This document shows, in pieces, positions 36,105 through 45,893 of a DNA stretch of 64,000 bases. Under the pieces are notes generated by a model that saw nothing but the letters and a program-made list of their open reading frames with translations, was not told the origin of the DNA and did not search any database. Source of the DNA: Anaeromyxobacter soli. GTDB taxonomy: Bacteria; Myxococcota; Myxococcia; Myxococcales; Anaeromyxobacteraceae. The position numbers were made by a program, and so were the translations under genes. How positions within the stretch are numbered: position 1 is the first letter of the stretch; each line of letters opens with the position of its first letter. The stretch is from contig NZ_JAKZLF010000008.1 in assembly GCF_022808855.1 (NCBI RefSeq), positions 109,983 to 173,982 on the forward strand, written 5' to 3'.

Positions 36105-36317
36105 CTACGCCTGCTTGCCGGCCTTCGACGCCTGATCCTGCGAGGAGGCGCTCGGCTCCGCCGGCTTCTCCTCGTCCTCGCCCGAGAACGACTTCTTGAA
36201 GCTGCGGATGCCCTGACCCAGGCCCGCTCCGAGCTGAGGGAGCTTGCTCGACCCGAACAGGATCACGACGATGAGCAGGATGACGACGAGCTCGCCCATT
36301 CCGAGCTTGGGAAACAT
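36105..36317 (-). CDS. tatA: Twin-arginine translocase subunit TatA
   Basis: A 70-residue protein with one N-terminal membrane helix ([19 protein letters not shown]), the [20 protein letters not shown] hinge and amphipathic helix, and a charged Ser/Glu/Lys tail. TatA oligomers form the passage for folded proteins carrying twin-arginine signals. No tatC is in the window. It follows the FNR-like regulator by 49 nt on the same strand. Confidence 0.95.
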   Translation of the reverse strand: MFPKLGMGELVVILLIVVILFGSSKLPQLGAGLGQGIRSFKKSFSGEDEEKPAEPSASSQDQASKAGKQA

Positions 36318-36366
36318 GCGGGAGTCCTTTCTGAACCTCGGTGCGACGGCCCTCTTCTAACAGGGA

Positions 36367-37023
36367 TCAGGCCGCGTTGTCTTCCATCGCGATCGCCGCG
36401 AGGCGGCGCTGATCGAGCACGCGGACGCCGCGAGAGGCGTCGACCACACCGTCCTTCTCGAGCTTCGTCAGGCAGCGCGAGAGCGTCTCCGGGCGCATCC
36501 CCAGCAGCCGAGCCACCACCTGCTTGCGAACCGCGTTCGGGCGATCCGCGAGGAAGCGGGCGTGAGCGAGCGCGAAGCGCGCGACGCGCGAGAGGCAGTC
36601 GCCCTGGCGCCAGTTCACCTCGTCGCGCTGGGCGCGAGACTCGGTGAGCAGGAGATCGAGGACGACCCGCGCGGCGCTCTTCTCGGGTCCAATCCACTGG
36701 GACATCGCGTCGCCGCCGATCCCGCAGATCTTCACGCGCGACAGCGCGCGGACCTCGAAGGGCGAGGGCTCGCCGTGCAGCGACTCGGTGCAGAGGAGCG
36801 ACGTCGGCCCGCGGAGCGAGAGGAGCAGCTCGGAGCCGCGTGGGCTCACCGCCGAGAGGGCGACGAAGCCTTCCTTGACGAAGTAGACGGTCCGGGGGCG
36901 CTCGCCCTGCGCGCAGATCGTGGCGCCGGACTCGCGCGAGGTGGGCGTCAGCCGGCAGCGCCCCTGCGAAGCGAGACCCAGCGAGCAGGCGTTGCAGTCA
37001 GAGACCGGAGCGTTCGAGAGCAC
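36367..37023 (-). CDS. FNR-like Crp-family regulator
   Basis: 218 residues with a cyclic-nucleotide-binding-type sensor fold and a C-terminal winged HTH. The recognition helix contains RPETLSRCLTKLEKDGVV, with the E-x2-S-R pattern of FNR. Cysteines at 10, 13, 23 and 100 resemble the four that hold the [4Fe-4S] cluster in FNR (Cys100 aligns with the central one), and Cys37 and Cys78 are extra. It is therefore probably an oxygen- or NO-sensing iron-sulphur regulator. GTG start with GGAGG upstream; divergent from moeA, co-directional with tatA. Confidence 0.88.
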   Translation of the reverse strand: MLSNAPVSDCNACSLGLASQGRCRLTPTSRESGATICAQGERPRTVYFVKEGFVALSAVSPRGSELLLSLRGPTSLLCTESLHGEPSPFEVRALSRVKICGIGGDAMSQWIGPEKSAARVVLDLLLTESRAQRDEVNWRQGDCLSRVARFALAHARFLADRPNAVRKQVVARLLGMRPETLSRCLTKLEKDGVVDASRGVRVLDQRRLAAIAMEDNAA

Positions 37024-37336
37024 CGCAGTTCCTCCCCCGCGACAGACTTCCTTTTACTTGATCGGCGTCTGTTTGCACGAGCTAGGCCCGCGTACGCCCG
37101 GGGTTTTATAGGGCGCTCCGTGCAGACAATGCGTTTGCGGTTCGGGGGCCCTCCGGTGTGCGCAAGGTTTGCGGAGGCTCGTCCGGGGACCCGCTCCTCC
37201 ACCCGGTCCCCGCGCGGTCTCGCGGCCGCTCGCGCAGGACGGATCCGCGCGTCGCGGCACGTGGCGACCTCCGCAGGCGCGGGTGACGCGCCGTGCGGAC
37301 GGCCCGCGCCGCGCGCGCGTGGCATGATGCGCGCGC
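37024..37336. promoter_or_regulatory. Divergent promoter region between FNR-like regulator and moeA
   Basis: About 310 bases with no gene, less GC-rich near 37045-37120 (TTTTACTTGAT, GGGTTTTATAGGG). An FNR half-site, TTGAT, is at 37058-37062 but its partner ATCAA is missing at the right distance. Promoters for both genes must lie here; exact elements are not resolved. Confidence 0.55.
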
Positions 37337-38503
37337 ATGCAGAGGCTCCTGCGCATCCGCGACGAGGTGCTCGCCGCGATCTCGCCGCTCGAGGCCGAGG
37401 AGGTCGCCCTCGGCGACGCCGCCGGCCGGTACCTCGCCGCGCCCGCGCGCGCGCGCGTCCCCGCGCCGCCCGCGACGTGCTCGGCCATGGACGGCTACGC
37501 GGTTCGTGCGGAGGACGTGACCGGGCCCTGCGTGCTCGCCGTGACGGGCTCGCGCTACGCCGGAGAGGAAGCGGGCGCGCCGCTCACGCCCGGGACCGCC
37601 GTCCGGATCTTCACCGGCGCGCCGCTGCCCCCCGGCGCGGACACGGTCGTGCGCGAGGAGGCGACGCACGCGGAGGGCGGGCGCGTGCGCTTCGCCGCCG
37701 CTGCGCGGCGCGGCGAGAACGTCCGGCTCGCCGGCGAGGACGTCGCGGCGGGCGGGCTCGCGCTCGAGCCGGGGACCCGCCTCGGCGCCCGCCAGGCGGC
37801 GCTCCTCGCCGCGGTGGGCGCCGATCCGGTGAGCGTCCACCGGCGCGCGCGGGTGGCCGTCATCTCCACCGGGGACGAGGTCGTGACGGGGCGCACGCCC
37901 GACTCGAACGGAGTCGCGGTCGCGGGCCTCGTCCGCGCCCTCGGCCTCGAGGTCGTCCGCCGCGCGGTCGAGGACCGGCTCGAGGCGGTCTCCGCCGCGG
38001 TCGCGGAGGCCGCGCGGACCTGCGACGCGGTCGTCACGATCGGCGGCGTGTCCGTGGGCGAGCGTGACCACGTGCCCGCGGCGCTCGCCGGCCTCGGCGC
38101 GGACGTGCGCGTGCACGGCGTGCCCATGAAGCCCGGCAAGCCGTTCTTGTTCGCGCTCGCCGGCGCGACGCCGGTGTTCGGGCTGCCCGGCAGCCCCTCC
38201 GCCTGCCTCGTCGCGTTCGAGGTGTTCGCGCGGCCCGCGCTCCTCGCCCGGGCCGGTGCGGCCCGCCGCGAGCGCCCGGCGCTACCCGTGAGGCTCGCGG
38301 AGGTCACCGAGGGCAGACCGGGTCGCGCGCGGCTCGTGTGGGCGCGCCTCGAGGGCGGCGGGCGCGCGCGGCCGCTCGGGAAGGACGCCGCGCAGGTGCG
38401 CGGGCCGGCGCTCGCGGACGCGCTGCTCCTCGTGCCCGCCGACGCGGGCGATCTCCCCGAGGGCGCGGAGGTGACGGCGTGGCTGCTCGGCGACGACGCG
38501 TGA
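37337..38503 (+). CDS. moeA: Molybdopterin molybdotransferase MoeA
   Basis: 388 residues, the standard length. MoeA inserts molybdate into adenylylated molybdopterin. Signatures include SAMDGYAVRAED near residue 55, RIFTGAPLPPGADTVVREE, the VTIGGVSVGERDHV active-site segment, VHGVPMKPGKPFLFA and FGLPGSPSACLVAFEVF. Its stop overlaps the GTG of mobB (GTGA). Placed between an FNR-like regulator and mobB, it is probably used for anaerobic molybdoenzymes. Confidence 0.96.
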   Translation: MQRLLRIRDEVLAAISPLEAEEVALGDAAGRYLAAPARARVPAPPATCSAMDGYAVRAEDVTGPCVLAVTGSRYAGEEAGAPLTPGTAVRIFTGAPLPPGADTVVREEATHAEGGRVRFAAAARRGENVRLAGEDVAAGGLALEPGTRLGARQAALLAAVGADPVSVHRRARVAVISTGDEVVTGRTPDSNGVAVAGLVRALGLEVVRRAVEDRLEAVSAAVAEAARTCDAVVTIGGVSVGERDHVPAALAGLGADVRVHGVPMKPGKPFLFALAGATPVFGLPGSPSACLVAFEVFARPALLARAGAARRERPALPVRLAEVTEGRPGRARLVWARLEGGGRARPLGKDAAQVRGPALADALLLVPADAGDLPEGAEVTAWLLGDDA

Positions 38504-39402
38504 GGCGTGCGCCCCTCGTCGCCGTGTCCGGGGCCTCCGGCGCCGGCAAGACGCGGCTCCTCTCCCGCCTCATCCCGGTGCTCGTGCGCCGCGGCGTTCG
38601 CGTGGGGGTCCTGAAGCACACCGGCCACCCGCACCCGTTCGACGTGCCCGGCAAGGACACCGACGTGCTGCGCCGCGCCGGCGCGGTCGCGGCGGCCATC
38701 GAGGGTCCGCACGGGCTCGCCTACTTCGGCCCCCCCGCCGGCGGCGCGCGGGCGCTCGCGCGGCTCCTGCCCGAGGTGGATCTCGTGCTCGCCGAGGGCT
38801 TCAAGCGCGAGCCGCTCCCGCGCGTGGAGGTGTACCGCCCCGGCGTGTCGCGGGCGCTGCTCGCGGACGCAGACCCGCGCGTGTTCGCGATCGTCGGCAC
38901 GCGGCCCACGCGGCGGCGGATCCCCGCGCTCGATCCCGACGACGCGGAGGGGCTCGCCGACCTCCTCTGCGGGCGCTTCCGCCTGCTCGGTGCCCGGGCC
39001 GGGGGCCCCGAGCGCTTGCGGGTGCGACCCACCGTGAGCAGGGTTTCCGCGAAAGGAAGCGAGCGCACGCGAGCGCTCGGGAGAAGGGAACGCATGCCGA
39101 AGAAGACGACGAACCGGAAGGGCGCCACGGCGCGCGCGCGCGGCAGCCGCCGCAGCGGCGCCTCCCGCAGCGACGCGGGGCGCAAGGGCGGGAACGCGAC
39201 GCTTCGCGCGCGTGGCCCGGAGTTCTACTCGGAGATCGGCCGCAAGGGCGGCAAGAAGAGCCGCTCCGGCGCGCGGGCGGGGCGCTCCTCCTCCGCGGCG
39301 CGCACCAGCTCGAAGCGCGGCACGACGACCAAGCGCGGCGCGGCCCGGCGCGGCACGGCGCGGCGCACGTCCCGCACGAGCCGCACGAGCCGCACGCGCT
39401 GA
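38500..39402 (+). CDS. mobB: MobB (molybdopterin-guanine dinucleotide protein B) reading in frame into a KGG protein
   Basis: The GTG at 38500 overlaps the moeA stop. Residues 1-165 are MobB: P-loop VSGASGAGKTRLL, the LKHTGHPHPFDVPGKDTDVL block and DLVLAEGFKREPLPRVEVYR. MobB supports attachment of GMP to the molybdenum cofactor. Instead of stopping, the frame continues through a 30-residue Arg-rich linker into a 102-residue KGG-motif protein, giving 300 residues. Either this is a real fusion or mobB has lost its stop and the KGG gene starts independently at 39094. Confidence 0.85.
   Translation: MRRAPLVAVSGASGAGKTRLLSRLIPVLVRRGVRVGVLKHTGHPHPFDVPGKDTDVLRRAGAVAAAIEGPHGLAYFGPPAGGARALARLLPEVDLVLAEGFKREPLPRVEVYRPGVSRALLADADPRVFAIVGTRPTRRRIPALDPDDAEGLADLLCGRFRLLGARAGGPERLRVRPTVSRVSAKGSERTRALGRRERMPKKTTNRKGATARARGSRRSGASRSDAGRKGGNATLRARGPEFYSEIGRKGGKKSRSGARAGRSSSAARTSSKRGTTTKRGAARRGTARRTSRTSRTSRTR
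39094..39402 (+). CDS. KGG-motif, histone-like basic protein (internal in-frame start)
   Basis: 102 residues from ATG 39094, which has its own ribosome binding site (AAGGGA at 39084-39089). It contains two GRKGG motifs (DAGRKGGNAT and EIGRKGGKKS), as in small stress-induced KGG proteins such as YciG, and ends in a Ser/Thr/Arg/Lys-rich tail like histone H1, built from 9-bp tandem repeats encoding Thr-Ser-Arg. It lies in the same frame as mobB with no stop between. It is a likely separate product in addition to, or instead of, the fusion. Confidence 0.7.
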   Translation: MPKKTTNRKGATARARGSRRSGASRSDAGRKGGNATLRARGPEFYSEIGRKGGKKSRSGARAGRSSSAARTSSKRGTTTKRGAARRGTARRTSRTSRTSRTR

Positions 39403-39439
39403 CGCGCTGACGCGATGACGCGATCCAGCGGTGATCACG

Positions 39440-39466
39440 GCGCCGCCGGGAGCTCCCCGGCGGCGC
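39440..39466 (+). terminator. Terminator-like hairpin after mobB/KGG gene
   Basis: An 11-bp perfect stem (GCGCCGCCGGG with CCCGGCGGCGC) around AGCTC, 38 nt after the stop codon, followed by CGCTTT. Just before it, GCTGACGC is repeated in tandem across the stop codon (39398-39421, third copy with one change). Confidence 0.7.
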
Positions 39467-39524
39467 TCGCGCTTTCGGCGGCCCGGCTGCGTCGCGCGAG
39501 GCCCGTGCTAAGACATGGGCCCGC

Positions 39525-41726
39525 ATGGTGACGCTCCTCTGCTCGCTTTTCCTCGCCGCGGCGCAGCCGCCCGTGCCCCCGCCGCAGGCCCCGTTCCTCA
39601 CCCAGCTCGCCGAGACCCGCGGCTTCCGCGCCGGCAGGCCGACCCGCGTCACGCTCGCGCGGGACGGGCAGCACGCGCTCTTCCTCCGCTCGGGGCCGCG
39701 AACGGCCGTCCAGTCGCTCTACGAGACCGACCTCCGCACCGGCGAGACGCGTGAGCTCCTCTCGCCGGCGGCGCTCGCGGGCGGCGCGCTCGCCCCGACG
39801 GCGGCGGAGGCGGCGCGGCTCGAGCGGCAGCGCATCCTCGCGCGCGGCATCACGCACTACGCGGCGTCGCCCGACGGGCGCCGGATCGCCTTCGCGCTCG
39901 GCGGGCGCCTGTGGCTCCTCGAGCGCGCGACGGGGAGGGCCGCGCCGGTCGCGGGGGCGGACGGCGTGCTCGATCCGCGCTTATCGCCGGACGGCGGCGC
40001 GCTCGCCTTCGTGAAGGACCGGGACCTGCACGTCCTCGAGCTCGCGTCGGGCCGCACCCGGCGGATCACCCGCGCGCGCTCCGCCTCGATCACGAACGGC
40101 CTCGCCGAGTTCGTCGCGCAGGAGGAGATGGGGCGGCAGGAGGGCTACTGGTGGTCGCCCGACGGGCGCCGGCTCGCCTACGCGGAGGTGGACGTGGCGC
40201 CCGTGCAGCGCCTCGCGCTCTGCGATCCGGCGCGCCCGGAGGCGCGCTGCGAGGACGTGGCGTACCCCCGCGCCGGGACGCCGAACGCGGCCGTGCGCCT
40301 CGCCGTGGTGCCCGCCTCCGGGGGTCGGCCGGTCCTCGTCCGCTGGGACCGGGAGGCGTTCCCCTACCTCGCCACCGTGCGCTGGGAGGCGGGCGGCCCG
40401 CTCGCGCTCGTCGTGCAGAACCGCGCGCAGACCGAGCTGCGGCTCCTCGCGGCCGACCCCGCGACGGGCGCGACGCGCGTGCTGCTCGACGAGCGGGACG
40501 AGGCGTGGGTCGAGCTCTTCCAGGCGTTCCCGCGCTTCCGGCGCGACGGGAGCTTCTACTGGGAGACGGAGCGGAACGGCGCCCCCGAGGTGGAGCTGCG
40601 CGGCGCCGACGGCGCGCTCCGCGCGAGCGTCGTCCCGGCGTCGTCCGGGTTCGTCGACCTCGCCGGCTACGACCGCGACGAGGACGAGCTCGTCTACACC
40701 GCCGCGCCGGATCCGACGCGGACCGTGGTGCAGCGCGTGCGCCGCGGCGGGCCGCCCGAGACGCTCGCGCTCGGAGAGGACGGCCCCGCGCTCGCGCGCG
40801 CCGTGGCGGCGGAGAAGGGCGGGGCGGTGGCGGTGACGTGGACCACGCTCACCCACGCGGCGCGCACCACCGTGTTCGCGCGGGGCGGGGAGCGGCTGGC
40901 GGAGCTGCCGAGCGTCGCGGAGGAGCCGCCCTTCGCCCCCACGACCGAGCTCCGGCGCGTCGGCGCGGGGGAGGGGCTCTGGACGGCGGTGGTGCGCCCG
41001 CGCGGCGCGGCTCCGGGCGCGAAGCTCCCCGTGGTCGTGGACGTCTACGGCGGGCCCTCCGGACCGCGCGCCGTGCGCGCGCCGCTCCTCGCCGAGCAGT
41101 GGCTCGCGGATCAGGGGTTCCTCGTCGTCCGGATCGACGGCCGCGGGACGACCGGCCGCGGCCGCGCGTTCTCTCGCGCGGTGAAGGGCGACTTCTCCTC
41201 GATCGTCCTGGAGGACCAGATCGCCGGGCTGCGCGCGCTCGCGGCGGAGCTCCCGGAGCTGGACCTCGGGCGCGTCGGGATCACGGGCTGGTCCTTCGGC
41301 GGCTACGCCTCGGCGCTCGCGGTGCTGCGCCGCCCCGACGTGTTCCACGCCGCGGTGGCGGGCGCGCCCGTCTCCGAGTGGCGCGACTACGACACGCATT
41401 ACACCGAGCGTTACCTCGGGCTCCCCGACGACAACCGCGCCGGGTACGACGCGAGCTCGCTCCTCACGTGGGCCCCGGGGCTCACGCGGCCGCTCCTCGT
41501 CCTGCACGGCACCGCAGACGACAACGTGTTCTTCTCCCACGCGCTCAAGCTCGGGAACGCGCTGTTCCGAGCCGGCCGCCGCTTCGAGCTCCTGCCGGTC
41601 GCGGGCGCCACGCACCTCCTCCCCGAGCCGACCGCGGTCGTGCGCCGGTGGGAGGAGACCGCCGCGTTCCTGCGGACCCACCTCGCGCCCGGGGGGAGCG
41701 CGGCGGCGGGGACCACCCCGCTCTGA
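39525..41726 (+). CDS. S9-family prolyl oligopeptidase-like dipeptidyl peptidase
   Basis: 733 residues: a short hydrophobic N-terminus (VTLLCSLFLAAAQP, possible export signal), a beta-propeller to about residue 460 and an alpha/beta hydrolase domain. The catalytic triad is visible: Ser near 589 in GWSFGGYASA, Asp near 664 in HGTADDNVFF and His near 696 in GATHLLPE. The propeller carries AEFVAQEEMGRQEGYWWSPD, whose paired Glu mark DPP-IV-type enzymes that bind the peptide N-terminus. It removes dipeptides, probably outside the cytoplasm. Single gene. Confidence 0.93.
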   Translation: MVTLLCSLFLAAAQPPVPPPQAPFLTQLAETRGFRAGRPTRVTLARDGQHALFLRSGPRTAVQSLYETDLRTGETRELLSPAALAGGALAPTAAEAARLERQRILARGITHYAASPDGRRIAFALGGRLWLLERATGRAAPVAGADGVLDPRLSPDGGALAFVKDRDLHVLELASGRTRRITRARSASITNGLAEFVAQEEMGRQEGYWWSPDGRRLAYAEVDVAPVQRLALCDPARPEARCEDVAYPRAGTPNAAVRLAVVPASGGRPVLVRWDREAFPYLATVRWEAGGPLALVVQNRAQTELRLLAADPATGATRVLLDERDEAWVELFQAFPRFRRDGSFYWETERNGAPEVELRGADGALRASVVPASSGFVDLAGYDRDEDELVYTAAPDPTRTVVQRVRRGGPPETLALGEDGPALARAVAAEKGGAVAVTWTTLTHAARTTVFARGGERLAELPSVAEEPPFAPTTELRRVGAGEGLWTAVVRPRGAAPGAKLPVVVDVYGGPSGPRAVRAPLLAEQWLADQGFLVVRIDGRGTTGRGRAFSRAVKGDFSSIVLEDQIAGLRALAAELPELDLGRVGITGWSFGGYASALAVLRRPDVFHAAVAGAPVSEWRDYDTHYTERYLGLPDDNRAGYDASSLLTWAPGLTRPLLVLHGTADDNVFFSHALKLGNALFRAGRRFELLPVAGATHLLPEPTAVVRRWEETAAFLRTHLAPGGSAAAGTTPL

Positions 41727-41863
41727 TCCGGCGCCCACGCGGCGCTCTGGCGGCGGCCTCGAGGTCGGGGAGAGCGCCGCTCGGCGACGCCGCGGTTCAC
41801 CGTCGAGCTGCCCTCCGCCGCTCCTTGACACCCCGGATCCCCGGTCGTTACCCTCCGCCGTCC

Positions 41864-44104
41864 ATGACCTCGACGACGGGCAGCGCGGATCGCTCCGCGG
41901 CGGGGCGCGCGGCGTTCGTCTCGCCGGAGACGCTCACCCTCGAGCTGCCGGGCGGCCTCGAGCTCGAGCTCGGCGGCCGGCTCGAGCGCGTCCAGGTCGC
42001 GTACCGGACCTGGGGCGCGCTCGCCGCCGACGGCGGGAACGGCGTGGTCGTCTGCCACGCGCTGACCGGCTCGGCGGACGCCGACCAGTGGTGGGCGCGC
42101 ATGTTCGGGCCCGGGCGCGCGCTCGACCCCGAGCGCGACTTCATCGTCTGCGCGAACATCCTCGGGAGCTGCTACGGCACCACCGGGCCGACCTCGATCG
42201 ACCCCGCCACCGGCCGGCCGTACCTGGGAGCGTTCCCCGCCGTCACCGTCCGCGACATGGTCCGCGTCCAGCGCGCGCTCGTCGACGCGCTCGGCGTCCG
42301 CCGCGTGCGGATGGCGATCGGCGGCTCGCTCGGCGGCATGCAGGTGCTGGAGTGGGCGCTCCTCTACCCGGAGCTCGTCGAGTCGGTGGTGTTCATCGCC
42401 TCGACGGCCCGGCACTCGGCCTGGTGCATCGGCCTGTCCGAGGCGCAGCGGCAGGCGATCTACGCGGATCCGCGCTGGAGGGACGGCGCGTACGACCCGG
42501 CCGATCCGCCGGCGGCGGGGCTCGCCGCGGCGCGGATGATGGCGATGCTCTCGTACCGGAGCCAGCCCTCGTTCGAGCAGCGCTTCGCGCGGCGCCCGCA
42601 GACCGAGGACCTGTTCGCGATCGAGAGCTACCTCCGCTACCAGGGGCGCCTGCTCGTCGACCGCTTCGACCCGGCCACCTACGTCACGCTCACGCGGGCG
42701 ATGGACACGCACGACGTGTCCCGCGCGCGCGGCGACTTCGACGACGTGCTGCGCTCCCTGCGCCAGCCGACGCTCGTCGTCTCGATCGACTCGGACGTGC
42801 TGTACTGGCCGTGGGAGCAGCGAGAGGTGGCCTCGCTCCTGCCGAACGCCCGGCTGGCGATGCTCGACTCGCCCCACGGTCACGACGCGTTCCTCATCGA
42901 CGTCGACCGCCTCTCGGAGATGGTCGCGGAGTTCCGGGGCGAGCGGCGGCGGGTCGCCGGCGCGGCCGTGGAGGGGGAGGCGCCCATCGACCGCGCCTAC
43001 GCGGAGCACGGCGTCTCGCTCCTCGTGCTCGGCAAGGGCAAGGTCGGGGCGGAGCTCCTCGAGCAGCTTCGCGCCCAGCGCACCGAGCTCGAGCTCGACT
43101 ACGAGACCGTGCTGCGGGTGGTCGGCATCGCAGACCGGCGCGGCGCGCTCGTCCGGGCGGAGGGCGTCGATCTCGAGCGCTGGCGCGAGCTGCTCGCCGC
43201 CGCGCCCGCGTCCGGCCCCGTCGTCCCGGCGAGCGCGCCGGCGCTCCTCGATCGGCTCGCGGGGATGCCGCGGCCGGTGCTCGTGGATCTCACCGCCGCG
43301 GAGGGGATGGAGGAGGTCTACGAGCAGGCGTTCCGTCGCGGCATCGACGTGGTCGCCGCGAACAAGCGGCCGCTCGCGGCGCCCCCGCGCCGTCGCGAGC
43401 AGCTCCGGGAGGCGCGCCGTCACCACGGGCGGCAGTACCGCTACGACACGGCCGTCGGCGCGAGCCTGCCGGTCATCGGCACGCTCCGGCGCCTCGTGCG
43501 GAGCGGCGACCGGATCCGGTCCATCGTCGGCTCGCTGTCGGGGACCCTCGGCTACCTCTGCACCGAGCTCGGCCGCGGCGTGCCGCTGTCGCTCGCGACG
43601 CGGTGGGCGATCGGGCTCGGCTACGCCGAGGAGGACCCGCGCGACGATCTCTCCGGGCTCGACGCCGCCCGCAAGGCGCTCATCCTCGCCCGGGAGATGG
43701 GCGCGCAGCTCGCGCTCGAGGACGTCTCGGTCGAGCCGCTCGTGCCGGGGGAGGCGCTCGTGCCCGGTCGCCCGGAGGCGCTCATCGCCGCGCTGCGCGC
43801 GCACGACGACGCCCTCGCGGCCCGCGTGGAGCGGCTCCGCGGCGAGGGCAAGGTGCTGCGGTACCTCGCGCGCCTGCAGACCGGTCCGGACGGCCGGGTC
43901 TCCGCGCGGGTGGGCCCGGAGGCGGTGGAGCTCGCGGACCCCGCGGCCCGGCTGGTGGGCGTGGAGGCCTACGTGGCGTTCACGACCGCGCGACACGCGG
44001 AGCGGCCGCTCATCGTGCAGGGCGCGGGCGTCGGCGGGGCCAGCACCGCGGGCGGCATCCTCGCGGAGATCCTCTCCATCGCCGGGGGCGGCGAGGCGGG
44101 GTGA
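41864..44104 (+). CDS. Homoserine O-acyltransferase-homoserine dehydrogenase fusion
   Basis: 746 residues. Residues about 15-355 are MetX: GNGVVVCHALTGSADADQWW, nucleophile Ser in GGSLGGMQVLEW, Asp in SIDSDVLYWPW and His in DSPHGHDAFLID. From about 380 a ThrA/MetL-type homoserine dehydrogenase follows: LVLGKGKVGAELL (dinucleotide binding), VVAANKRPLA, SIVGSLSGTLGYL and YAEEDPRDDLSGLDAARK. The second half makes homoserine from aspartate semialdehyde, the first acylates it towards methionine, so consecutive steps are joined. No aspartokinase part is present. Start ATG 41864. Confidence 0.93.
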   Translation: MTSTTGSADRSAAGRAAFVSPETLTLELPGGLELELGGRLERVQVAYRTWGALAADGGNGVVVCHALTGSADADQWWARMFGPGRALDPERDFIVCANILGSCYGTTGPTSIDPATGRPYLGAFPAVTVRDMVRVQRALVDALGVRRVRMAIGGSLGGMQVLEWALLYPELVESVVFIASTARHSAWCIGLSEAQRQAIYADPRWRDGAYDPADPPAAGLAAARMMAMLSYRSQPSFEQRFARRPQTEDLFAIESYLRYQGRLLVDRFDPATYVTLTRAMDTHDVSRARGDFDDVLRSLRQPTLVVSIDSDVLYWPWEQREVASLLPNARLAMLDSPHGHDAFLIDVDRLSEMVAEFRGERRRVAGAAVEGEAPIDRAYAEHGVSLLVLGKGKVGAELLEQLRAQRTELELDYETVLRVVGIADRRGALVRAEGVDLERWRELLAAAPASGPVVPASAPALLDRLAGMPRPVLVDLTAAEGMEEVYEQAFRRGIDVVAANKRPLAAPPRRREQLREARRHHGRQYRYDTAVGASLPVIGTLRRLVRSGDRIRSIVGSLSGTLGYLCTELGRGVPLSLATRWAIGLGYAEEDPRDDLSGLDAARKALILAREMGAQLALEDVSVEPLVPGEALVPGRPEALIAALRAHDDALAARVERLRGEGKVLRYLARLQTGPDGRVSARVGPEAVELADPAARLVGVEAYVAFTTARHAERPLIVQGAGVGGASTAGGILAEILSIAGGGEAG

Positions 44105-44117
44105 GCCCGCGCCCGTC

Positions 44118-44145
44118 ACGCGCCGGCTCCGCTGGGCCGGCGCGT
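44118..44145. terminator. Bidirectional hairpin between convergent genes
   Basis: ACGCGCCGGC and GCCGGCGCGT form a perfect 10-bp stem with an 8-nt loop between the metX-hom stop (44104) and the NorR-like stop (44157). GCCCG and CGGGC extend it. It has no T run, but its position fits a shared terminator. Confidence 0.65.
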
Positions 44146-44156
44146 CCGGGCGAGCG

Positions 44157-45725
<1,569 letters not shown>

Positions 45726-45796
45726 GGGCCGGTGAGTAACGAAATGCCGGTGCGTCCGTCAACCTCCCGGCGGTGCGAGTTCCCCCGTTGGAGAGT

Positions 45797-45823
45797 CGAA
45801 CCCCAGGAAGACCGGGGGGTTCG
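45797..45823. promoter_or_regulatory. 8-bp inverted repeat just upstream of the sigma-54 promoter
   Basis: CGAACCCC (45797-45804) and GGGGTTCG (45816-45823) form a perfect inverted repeat with an 11-nt spacer, ending 4 nt before the -24 element. It is close for a normal enhancer site but could bind a repressor or the NorR-like protein. Confidence 0.5.
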
Positions 45824-45827
45824 GCGG

Positions 45828-45844
45828 TTGGCAACGCCCTTGCT
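45828..45844 (+). promoter_or_regulatory. Sigma-54 promoter of the hemerythrin-NO reductase genes
   Basis: TTGGCAACGCCCTTGCT matches the -24/-12 consensus: GG at 45830-45831 and GC at 45842-45843 with exactly 10 bases between. Transcription would start near 45855, about 40 nt before the hemerythrin ATG. Confidence 0.85.
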
Positions 45845-45893
45845 CTAGCTCACGGACGGGTGCGCGCTGTCGCCCCCGCACGGAGAGGAAGCC

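Noticed and set aside
37058..37075. FNR box between the FNR-like gene and moeA
   Set aside because: Only the half-site TTGAT is present; no ATCAA four bases later.
45770..45830. tRNA-like sequence (GTCGAACCCC with inverted repeats)
   Set aside because: No acceptor, D-arm or anticodon arm can be folded; it is part of a promoter region.
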